From Dehalococcoidales bacterium (GTDB lineage Bacteria; Chloroflexota; Dehalococcoidia; Dehalococcoidales; ARS1013), in assembly GCA_030672225.1 (NCBI GenBank), contig DAOVGW010000018.1, positions 1 to 5,741 on the forward strand: a stretch of 5,741 nt of DNA, given 5' to 3'. Positions 1-5,156 of the stretch are shown here, in pieces. Both the position numbers and the translations under genes were made by a program. Numbering within the stretch: position 1 is the stretch's first letter; each line of letters opens with the position of its first letter. Below the pieces are notes generated by a model. The model had not been told where the DNA came from and ran no database searches. It worked only from the letters and a program-made list of their open reading frames with translations.

Positions 1-227
1 CCACCTCCACCATTGATTTCTCCCTGACCAGTGGCTACCAAATCCCTATTGAAGAGCGAAGCTCAGAGGAAGTAACCCATATTCAGGGAGCAGCCATTGC
101 CCCCGAGGGCGTTAATGTCATCAACCCCGCTTTTGACATCACCCCCAGCCAGTACATCACCGCCATCATCACCGAAAGGGGTATAATAAAGAAGCCTTTT
201 GGTGAGGGGATTAGGGGGGTTATATGA
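1..227 (+). CDS. mtnA: S-methyl-5-thioribose-1-phosphate isomerase, C-terminal fragment
   Basis: Only the last 74 residues are present; the first complete codon is at position 3 and the TGA stop is at 225-227. The enzyme of this family (eIF-2B alpha/beta/delta-related aldose-ketose isomerase) converts 5-methylthioribose-1-phosphate to the ribulose-1-phosphate form in cytoplasmic methionine salvage. Visible C-terminal family signatures are STIDFSL, IPIEERSSEEV, APEGVNVINPAFDITP and ITAIITERGI, which pack the Rossmann-like domain near the substrate site. The catalytic Cys and Asp lie upstream, outside the window. The eIF-2B-related ribose-1,5-bisphosphate isomerases share part of this pattern, but the IPIEER...NPAFD combination and the nearby mtnP favour MtnA. 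Its stop overlaps the ATG of the next gene (ATGA), suggesting translational coupling. Confidence 0.93.
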   Translation, partial: TSTIDFSLTSGYQIPIEERSSEEVTHIQGAAIAPEGVNVINPAFDITPSQYITAIITERGIIKKPFGEGIRGVI

Positions 228-739
228 AAACAATTAAGTGGCTTAAATTTCTCAAACTAGTACTTTGGGATGAAGGTGTATTACAAAAAACTGCAAATAC
301 GCTCCTTATTGTTTTAACTATTTTGGCTCTTATATTTACTGACCTCAAAGAATGGCCCTACTGGATATTAGTGTTATTAATGTTATTCATTGCGTGGTGG
401 TATTTTACTTTCAGTTGGGCTTATAAGAAATGGAAAGGGGAACTAAGTAGTAACTGGATTACTAGGTATGAATTAGAACATGGTGAATTGCCGTCATTAC
501 CGAGTTTTTTCATAAAATGGGGGATGGTAGGCAATTATACTGATGGTCAGCCAGTCCGTAAGGGTATTGCTTTAAAAATTGCTAGTGGCCAGTGTTGGCA
601 TAACTTAGACCCTAGCCAGCAAGAGCAAATATTAGAGTTATGGGAGTGGTTAGGTAAAGACCGCCGAGACTATATAGCACAAATGAAGAGGATGCTACCG
701 CCTGGTGGCAAAGGAATGACATTACACCACAAGAGATAA
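224..739 (+). CDS. Unrecognised two-helix membrane protein
   Basis: 171 residues; I do not recognise a family. A short basic N-terminus (MKTIKWLKFLK) is followed by two hydrophobic segments at about residues 23-39 and 45-64, separated by a short DLKEWP turn, so the protein is probably a membrane hairpin. The remaining ~105 residues are soluble, rich in Trp and charged residues, with a single Cys (124), and end in a basic tail (PPGGKGMTLHHKR). There is no signal-peptidase site or enzymatic motif that I can see. The ATG overlaps the mtnA stop and is preceded by a G-rich stretch (AGGGGGG, 213-219) at usable spacing. Hand counts give about 32-35% GC over 241-360, against about 57% in a sample of mtnP, so the 5' half looks foreign to the operon. 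It could be an accessory gene inserted between mtnA and mtnP. Reading frame and translational coupling are clear; function is unknown. Confidence 0.7.
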   Translation: MKTIKWLKFLKLVLWDEGVLQKTANTLLIVLTILALIFTDLKEWPYWILVLLMLFIAWWYFTFSWAYKKWKGELSSNWITRYELEHGELPSLPSFFIKWGMVGNYTDGQPVRKGIALKIASGQCWHNLDPSQQEQILELWEWLGKDRRDYIAQMKRMLPPGGKGMTLHHKR

Positions 740-770
740 ATCAACCAAGATTGAACTCAACCATGATACA

Positions 771-778
771 AAGGAGGT
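771..778 (+). promoter_or_regulatory. Strong ribosome binding site for mtnP
   Basis: AAGGAGGT, a near-perfect anti-16S complement, lies 5 nt before the ATG at 784. It decides the start: an in-frame TTG at 751 would add 11 residues but lies upstream of this site and has no comparable Shine-Dalgarno. Confidence 0.9.
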
Positions 779-783
779 CTTTA

Positions 784-1659
784 ATGCCGCAGGCTAAAAT
801 TGGGGTTATTGGGGGGACAGGGCTTTATGATATTGAGGGGCTAACTGATATTGAAGAGGTTAGCCTTGATACGCCCTTCGGCAAGCCGAGTGATACTATC
901 ACCATCGGCACGCTGGAGGGACAAAGAGTTGCCTTTCTGCCCCGCCACGGTAAGGGGCACACTATCTCCCCTACCGAAATACCACAAAGAGCCAATATCT
1001 ACGCCTTAAAGTCGCTGGGGGTGGAGCATATCATCGCCATTAACTCGGCAGGCAGCTTCAAGCTGGAAGTCAAGCCCGGCGACCTTCTCATCCCCGACCA
1101 GCTAATTGACCGCACCCGTCAAAGGATAAATACCTTCTTTGGTGACGGCATTGTTGCCCATATCCAGTTTGCCGAGCCTTTTTGCCCAGCTTTAAGCAAA
1201 ATCCTGTACCGCTCAGCCAGAGAAGCTGGGGCCGATGTTCACCCCAGGGGCACCTATGTGGTTATGGAAGGCCCTGCCTTCTCCACTCAAGCCGAATCAC
1301 GGCTCCACCGCTCGTGGGGGGCTGATGTTATCGGCATGACGGCACTGCCTGAAGCCAGACTGGCACGGGAAGCCGAAATCTGCTACGCTATTATTGCCTG
1401 CTCAACCGACTACGACAGCTGGCACGAGGAAGAGGAGCCGGTATCGGTAGATGCTATCCTAAGTACCATGCGCCAGAACATTGAAATGGCCAAGAAAATT
1501 ATCAAGCTGGCGGTAAGCAGGATACCAAAGAGACGGGACTGCGACTGCGCCACGGCTCTTATGGGGGCTATTGTTACCGCTCCGGAGCTTGTGCCACCAG
1601 AGCAAAAGAAAAAGCTGGACCTGCTGCTAGGCAAGTATTTAACCAAAGGAGATAGTTAA
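784..1659 (+). CDS. mtnP: S-methyl-5'-thioadenosine phosphorylase
   Basis: 291 residues, the usual size for the family. It cleaves methylthioadenosine with phosphate to adenine and 5-methylthioribose-1-phosphate, the substrate of MtnA, whose gene lies just upstream. Phosphorylase family 2 signatures appear in order: phosphate loop GVIGGTGLYD (7-16), PRHGKGH (53-59), IPQRANIYALKSLGV (66-80), NSAGS (87-91), DQLIDRTRQR (105-114), MEGPAFSTQAES (161-172), GMTALPEARLAREAE (184-198) and STDYDSWHEEE (207-217). The TDYD segment supplies the Asp that contacts the purine base. A CxC pair (C253, C255; DCDCATAL) near the C-terminus resembles the CxC reported for thermophilic archaeal MTAP II. The start at ATG 784 is fixed by the strong Shine-Dalgarno. 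6-oxopurine phosphorylase activity is the alternative, but the base-site motifs and the mtnA neighbour favour MTA. Seven bases separate it from the next gene. Confidence 0.94.
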   Translation: MPQAKIGVIGGTGLYDIEGLTDIEEVSLDTPFGKPSDTITIGTLEGQRVAFLPRHGKGHTISPTEIPQRANIYALKSLGVEHIIAINSAGSFKLEVKPGDLLIPDQLIDRTRQRINTFFGDGIVAHIQFAEPFCPALSKILYRSAREAGADVHPRGTYVVMEGPAFSTQAESRLHRSWGADVIGMTALPEARLAREAEICYAIIACSTDYDSWHEEEEPVSVDAILSTMRQNIEMAKKIIKLAVSRIPKRRDCDCATALMGAIVTAPELVPPEQKKKLDLLLGKYLTKGDS

Positions 1660-1666
1660 CCACACT

Positions 1667-2692
1667 ATGCCCGATGTAAGATTTGGTTGCCTGCCGACCA
1701 TGATTGGTAGTTTGCCCCACACTGACCCGGCCGAGGCGTGTTCTTTAGTTGCTAATTACCTTAAGGACATACCCGCCTGGCCGCAGCTGCCCAAGCGCTC
1801 CTTTGAGGAGAACATGTGCGTCCAGTTCAGCCAGGGTTTCCCGGCGGTTGTTATTAAAGATGAGCGTATCTATGTAGACCGCTCCGAGGACTGGGATGAG
1901 CCACTGGAGGAACTCTATACTGCCTATCTGGAAAATAATGCTGCTAAGTATGCCGTAAGCACTGAGCATGCCGCTGGTCTTCACAAATTTCTTTCTCTAG
2001 GAAATCTGACACCCCTGGCAGTTAAGGGACAGGTAACCGGACCCATTAGCTGGGGTCTGACTGTTACCGATGATAGTGGGCGGGCTATACTCTACGATGA
2101 CATGTTAGCCGATGCCGCCGCCAAGCTGCTAAAGCTTAAGGCAGGCTGGCAGGAAAAAGCACTGAGTAAAATCTCCAAAAATACCATCATTTTTGTTGAT
2201 GAGCCGGCTATGTCCTCTTATGGCTCAGCCTTCTTCTCTCTATCGCAGGAGAAGGTTACCAGCCTTCTGGAAGAGGTCCTGGGCGGCATTAGACGACTGA
2301 AAGGGGTCCACTGCTGTGGCAACACCGATTGGTCACTGCTGCTTGGTACCAGCACTGATATTATCAGCTTTGACGCCTATAACTATGCCGAGTCACTCAG
2401 CCTGTATCCGGCCGAGGTAAAAAGGTTCCTTGGCAGAAATGGTGCTATTGCCTGGGGAATTGTGCCCAATGATGAGAAGCAACTGGCCGGGGAAACAGCC
2501 GCCAGCTTAAAAGACCGACTGGAGGAGGCGATGGCACCTTTCACCAGGAAGGGGGTCCCGTTTAAGCAGCTGGTTGAGCAAGGGCTTTTAACCCCCAGCT
2601 GCGGGCTGGCATCCCTCACCGAGGAAGCCGCCGCCCGGGTCCTTGAGCTACTGGCTGAACTATCCCAGAACATAAGAAAGCGCTATCCGTAG
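1667..2692 (+). CDS. Core MetE-like (cobalamin-independent-type) methionine synthase
   Basis: 341 residues, resembling only the C-terminal catalytic barrel of MetE (full MetE is about 750 residues). The family transfers a methyl group to homocysteine through an active-site zinc. Visible features: TMIGSLPHTDP at 11-21 (start of the barrel), VKGQVTGPIS (119-128), IIFVDEP (174-180), zinc motif HCC (H215, C217) and SCGLAS with C312 as the third ligand. The position equivalent to the usual Glu ligand appears to be Asp (D236, in ISFDAYN), by my manual alignment. Short core MetE proteins without the folate-binding N-terminal half occur in Dehalococcoides and archaea, where a corrinoid protein is thought to deliver the methyl group; that donor is inferred here. 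An alternative is another UROD/MetE-superfamily methyltransferase. The AAAGGAGA at 1645-1652 lies 14 nt from the ATG, a long spacing, yet no better in-frame start is visible. It is likely co-transcribed with mtnP. Confidence 0.82.
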   Translation: MPDVRFGCLPTMIGSLPHTDPAEACSLVANYLKDIPAWPQLPKRSFEENMCVQFSQGFPAVVIKDERIYVDRSEDWDEPLEELYTAYLENNAAKYAVSTEHAAGLHKFLSLGNLTPLAVKGQVTGPISWGLTVTDDSGRAILYDDMLADAAAKLLKLKAGWQEKALSKISKNTIIFVDEPAMSSYGSAFFSLSQEKVTSLLEEVLGGIRRLKGVHCCGNTDWSLLLGTSTDIISFDAYNYAESLSLYPAEVKRFLGRNGAIAWGIVPNDEKQLAGETAASLKDRLEEAMAPFTRKGVPFKQLVEQGLLTPSCGLASLTEEAAARVLELLAELSQNIRKRYP

Positions 2693-2707
2693 AAGAGTCA
2701 GCTATAG

Positions 2708-2911
2708 ATGGAATGCCAGATTGAATTAAATAAAGCAAATTGCACCTGCACCTATGAACCCTGTTCCAGAAAGGGCAAGTGCTGTGAATGCATCACTCAC
2801 CACCTGGAGTTTGATGAGCTCCCGGCCTGCGTCTTTCCCCCAGAGGTAGAGAAGACCTTTGACCGTTCCTTTGCCAGGTTTATTGAGGTTTTCGGTAATA
2901 GAAATAGATGA
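2708..2911 (+). CDS. Cysteine-rich DUF6485-like small protein
   Basis: 67 residues with eight Cys (3, 12, 14, 19, 25, 26, 28, 41). The pattern CxC at 12-14, C19, CCxC at 25-28 followed by HH (31-32), then ELPACVFPPEVEKTFDRS, matches my recollection of the DUF6485 family of short Cys-rich proteins from anaerobes. The clustered Cys/His residues suggest metal or Fe-S/zinc binding; this is inference and no activity is known to me. There is no signal peptide or membrane segment, so it is probably cytoplasmic. The gene starts 15 nt after the MetE-like gene with only a weak purine-rich site (AGAAGAG, 2691-2697), consistent with read-through translation in the same operon. Its stop codon forms the first base of the downstream inverted repeat. 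Confidence 0.82.
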   Translation: MECQIELNKANCTCTYEPCSRKGKCCECITHHLEFDELPACVFPPEVEKTFDRSFARFIEVFGNRNR

Positions 2912-2966
2912 ACTGCCAAGCTGGTTAGAGGGTCCCCTTGCCGAGGGTAGCTTGAAGGGGGCAGTT
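2911..2966 (+). other. Imperfect inverted repeat, possible structured RNA element
   Basis: The outer arms AACTGCC (2911-2917) and GGCAGTT (2960-2966) are perfect reverse complements. Next inward, AAGCT (2918-2922) pairs with AGCTT (2949-2953), leaving a 6-nt bulge at 2954-2959. An inner hairpin CCCT (2935-2938)/AGGG (2944-2947) has a 5-nt loop. An alternative pairing CCCCTT (2934-2939) with AAGGGG (2955-2960) would compete with the outer stem. No T-run follows, so an intrinsic terminator is not supported. It occupies most of the 99-nt gap upstream of the THEP1-like gene. A regulatory leader, an mRNA processing/stability element or a dispersed palindromic repeat are all possible. I recognise no known riboswitch class. 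Confidence 0.45.
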
Positions 2967-3010
2967 GATACCTAATAACCTCCAGGAGTAGCCCGTAGCT
3001 AAAAAAGCCT

Positions 3011-3544
3011 ATGAAACAAGTCTATCTCTTGACCGGCAGACCGGGAACGGGGAAAACCAGCCTCATCAAACAGGCAGTGGCTGAGATGGCAGGCAAAGCC
3101 GGCGGCTTTTACACCGAGGAAATACGAAGCCAGGGGATAAGGAAAGGCTTTAGACTGGTTACTCTAGATGGACAGAGTGCCATACTGGCCCATGTTAAGA
3201 GCCAAAGCCGGTACCGGGTAGGTAAGTACGGGGTTGACATTGATAGTCTGGATCAGATAGGAGTTCCCGCTCTCCTTAAGGCAGCCGAGCAGTGTGAGTT
3301 GGTAGTCATTGATGAAATCGGCAAGATGGAGCTATTCTCAGCCAACTTCAGGAAGACTGTTCTAGAGATAATTGACAGCGGCAAGAGGGTCCTGGGAACC
3401 ATCATGTTCAGCCCCAACCCGTGGGCAGACGCCATCAAGCGCCGGCCCCAGGTGGAGCTAGTACCGGTAACCGGCTCCAACTACCACCAGGTACTAGACG
3501 GATTAAAACGCTGGCTAAAAACCCCAAACGAGGATAAAACCTGA
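3011..3544 (+). CDS. THEP1-family nucleoside-triphosphatase
   Basis: 177 residues, the typical length of the family (PF03266, NTPase_1). Members are cytoplasmic P-loop enzymes that hydrolyse nucleoside triphosphates to diphosphates with broad specificity; their physiological role is unsettled. Walker A GRPGTGKTS lies at 9-17 (K15, T16) directly after the first beta strand, Walker B VVIDEIGKMEL at 98-108 (D101, E102), and the family signatures GGFYTEEIR (31-39), RKGFRLVTLDG (44-54) and KYGVDIDSLD (72-81) are present. The start is fixed because an in-frame TAG sits at 2996-2998, only four codons upstream, with no other start codon between. No Shine-Dalgarno stands at normal spacing; the nearest GGAG is at 2985-2988, 22 nt away. 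The stop overlaps the next start by one base. Confidence 0.93.
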   Translation: MKQVYLLTGRPGTGKTSLIKQAVAEMAGKAGGFYTEEIRSQGIRKGFRLVTLDGQSAILAHVKSQSRYRVGKYGVDIDSLDQIGVPALLKAAEQCELVVIDEIGKMELFSANFRKTVLEIIDSGKRVLGTIMFSPNPWADAIKRRPQVELVPVTGSNYHQVLDGLKRWLKTPNEDKT

Positions 3545-4545
3545 TGCCAAAGCTACCGGAGATGGTCCAAGCACTGCTAGAGCCGAAAGCCTACCCTGAG
3601 CCGACACAGGGGGTGGAGCTGGTGCAGACGCAGATGTCCTTTGTCTTCCTGGCCGATAGCTATGTCTATAAGGTGAAAAAGCCTGTAAATTTAGGCTACC
3701 TTGACTATACCACCCTGGATAAGCGCCGGTTCTACTGCCAAAAAGAAATTGAGCTTAACCGAAGACTCTGCCCTGATGTCTATCTGGATGTAGTGCCCAT
3801 AACCCGGCGCCAGGGTGAGTTTCTTATCGGTGGCCAGGGCAAAGCCGTAGAGTATGCAGTAAAGATGCGCCGACTATTCCGGGAACAAATGATGGATGTG
3901 CTGCTTGGGAATAACCAGGTGAGCCCGAAAATGCTCACCGACCTGGCACAAAAGCTGGTGGAGTTTCACCGAAGGGCAGAGACAAACGAAAGCATCAGCA
4001 CCTTTGGTAAGCTCAGTGTTATCAGGCAGAATACCGAGGAGAACTTCAGCCAAACCGACAAGTACATCAGCAAGACCATCTCCAGCAAGAGGTACCAGCA
4101 AATCGAGGAGTACACCCATAGCTTCCTTAGGGAAAAGGCGGCTCTATTTGGGAAACGAACACGGGACGGCCGTATAAGGGACTGCCACGGCGACCTCCAT
4201 GCCGCCCATATTTGCTTTGCCGACGGCATCTGCATCTATGACTGTATAGAGTTTAATGATAGGTTTAGGTATTGCGATGTCGCCTCGGAGGTTGCCTTCC
4301 TGGCTATGGATTTAGACCACTACGGGCAGGCCGACCTATCCCACCATTTCATTAATGCTTATGTAGCTTGGAGTCAGGATAAAGAGCTACTGGAGCTACT
4401 CAATTTCTATAAGTGCTACCGGGCTTATGTGCGTGGCAAAGTAGAAAGCTTTAAGCTGGAGGACCCTCATATCTCAACGGAGGAAAAGACAAGGATTTTA
4501 GCTGTTGCCAAAAGGTATTTTGAGCTGGCTGAGTCATATATATGA
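3544..4545 (+). CDS. COG2187-type aminoglycoside-phosphotransferase-fold protein
   Basis: 333 residues resembling the N-terminal half of the 'bifunctional aminoglycoside phosphotransferase/ATP-binding protein' family. Kinase-fold features: MSFVFLADSYVYKVKKPVNLGYLDYTTLDKR (31-61), with the likely ATP lysine in VYKVKK; KEIELNRRL (67-75), carrying the helix-C-like Glu; catalytic loop CHGDLHAAHI (214-223), with D217 as base; IYDCIEFNDRFRYCDVASEVAFLAMDLD (231-258), with D233 in the metal-binding Asp position. The canonical HxDxxxxN Asn is His222. The natural substrate is unknown and the antibiotic-resistance name of the superfamily should not be taken literally. The ATG overlaps the TGA of the THEP1-like gene (TGATG) and a GAGGA at 3530-3534 gives a usable Shine-Dalgarno. 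The partner kinase domain that is usually fused C-terminally is encoded separately from 5157 on. Confidence 0.85.
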   Translation: MPKLPEMVQALLEPKAYPEPTQGVELVQTQMSFVFLADSYVYKVKKPVNLGYLDYTTLDKRRFYCQKEIELNRRLCPDVYLDVVPITRRQGEFLIGGQGKAVEYAVKMRRLFREQMMDVLLGNNQVSPKMLTDLAQKLVEFHRRAETNESISTFGKLSVIRQNTEENFSQTDKYISKTISSKRYQQIEEYTHSFLREKAALFGKRTRDGRIRDCHGDLHAAHICFADGICIYDCIEFNDRFRYCDVASEVAFLAMDLDHYGQADLSHHFINAYVAWSQDKELLELLNFYKCYRAYVRGKVESFKLEDPHISTEEKTRILAVAKRYFELAESYI

Positions 4546-4552
4546 GGGGGAG
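4546..4552 (+). promoter_or_regulatory. Ribosome binding site for the membrane methyltransferase
   Basis: GGGGGAG ends 6 nt before ATG 4559. It supports that ATG over an in-frame TTG at 4505, which lies inside the upstream gene and would add 18 residues that do not resemble the family N-terminus. Confidence 0.7.
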
Positions 4553-4558
4553 TATATC

Positions 4559-5131
4559 ATGTCGCTGATACCAGCTTTTGAAATAGGTTTGTGGAATGCC
4601 TGGATTTTTATACTTTATCAATTTATACTTTTTGGTCTACTGTCCCTAATTTATAAAGGTTCATTCAAAAAAGGTGCGACTTCAGTTCCGTATAATAAGA
4701 CTGAAAAGAGAATCGCCATTTTCTATGAGGCAATTTGTTATAGCGCTATGATTTACTCTATTTTCCTGCCGTTAAAGTTAGGGGCAATATGGTTTTACAT
4801 CGGTCTTCCTATTTGTTTATTAGGTGTAATTCTGGATACGATTGTTTCGGTGAATTTTGCCACTACTCCGCTTGCTGAACCTGTTACCAAAGGACTATAT
4901 CGTTATTCAAGACATCCTATATACGTTAGTTTCATCGTAATTCTTATTGGGGTGGGTATAGCTTCAGCTTCATGGCTTTTATTGTCGTTTTCGATTGTAC
5001 TTATGGTGTTGATACCTCATATAGTAATCCCCGAAGAACGCTTCTGTCTGGAAAAGTACGGTGATTCCTACCGTGAATATGTGAATCGGACGCCAAGATA
5101 CATAGGAATACCGAAATCAGGGGAAAGGTGA
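4559..5131 (+). CDS. Isoprenylcysteine/phospholipid-type integral membrane methyltransferase
   Basis: 190 residues, mostly hydrophobic, with segments at about 13-31, 52-70, 77-97 and a long 121-155 stretch likely forming a helical hairpin, as in ICMT/PEMT-fold enzymes. The C-terminal SAM-binding signature is clear: GLYRYSRHPIY (112-122), the EE pair at 159-160 in PEERF, and EKYGDSYREYVNRTPRYI (165-182). These membrane enzymes methylate small or lipid-linked thiol, amine or carboxyl acceptors using SAM; bacterial substrates are mostly unknown and none can be assigned here. The gene starts 13 nt after the COG2187-like gene and ends 25 nt before the kinase gene, so it is likely co-transcribed. 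Hand counts of about 32-37% GC over 4561-4680 make it more AT-rich than its neighbours, suggesting later insertion between two functionally linked genes. Confidence 0.88.
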   Translation: MSLIPAFEIGLWNAWIFILYQFILFGLLSLIYKGSFKKGATSVPYNKTEKRIAIFYEAICYSAMIYSIFLPLKLGAIWFYIGLPICLLGVILDTIVSVNFATTPLAEPVTKGLYRYSRHPIYVSFIVILIGVGIASASWLLLSFSIVLMVLIPHIVIPEERFCLEKYGDSYREYVNRTPRYIGIPKSGER

Positions 5132-5144
5132 TTATATGTCCTTC

Positions 5145-5149
5145 GGAGG
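5145..5149 (+). promoter_or_regulatory. Ribosome binding site choosing the kinase start
   Basis: GGAGG lies 7 nt before ATG 5157. A second in-frame ATG at 5136 has the weaker AAAGG (5124-5128) upstream and would add seven residues (MSFGGAE). The GGAGG spacing favours 5157. Confidence 0.6.
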
Positions 5150-5156
5150 CGCAGAA

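Noticed and set aside
133..187. Perfect TTGACA (133-138) and TATAAT (182-187) inside the end of mtnA
   Set aside because: The two boxes are 43 nt apart, far from the 16-18 nt needed, and neither has a partner at proper spacing. They encode ordinary MtnA residues.
178..219. G-runs before the membrane protein gene as a G-quadruplex
   Set aside because: Only three runs, with a 24-nt gap between the first two; the last run is better explained as a ribosome binding site.
751..783. TTG start for mtnP, 11 residues upstream
   Set aside because: The strong AAGGAGGT is placed for ATG 784, and the extra residues do not resemble the family N-terminus.
1410..1646. Open frame on the - strand inside mtnP, and similar - strand frames in the other genes
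   Set aside because: Antisense shadows of well-supported coding genes; their low-complexity Ser/Leu-rich translations show no family signature.
2952..2978. TTGAAG (2952-2957) and TAATAA (2973-2978) as a promoter for the THEP1-like gene
   Set aside because: Spacing is 15 nt and the -10 matches only 3 of 6 consensus bases; too weak to annotate.
2911..2980. Intrinsic terminator at the inverted repeat
   Set aside because: No T-run follows the repeat on the + strand, nor a convincing one on the - strand.
4384..4400. Short tandem GAGCTACT repeat
   Set aside because: It encodes Leu-Leu-Glu repeats in a helix of the APH-fold protein; no sign of a separate element.
4505..4558. TTG start for the membrane methyltransferase overlapping the COG2187-like gene
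   Set aside because: The GGGGGAG site fits ATG 4559 and the additional residues are not family-like.
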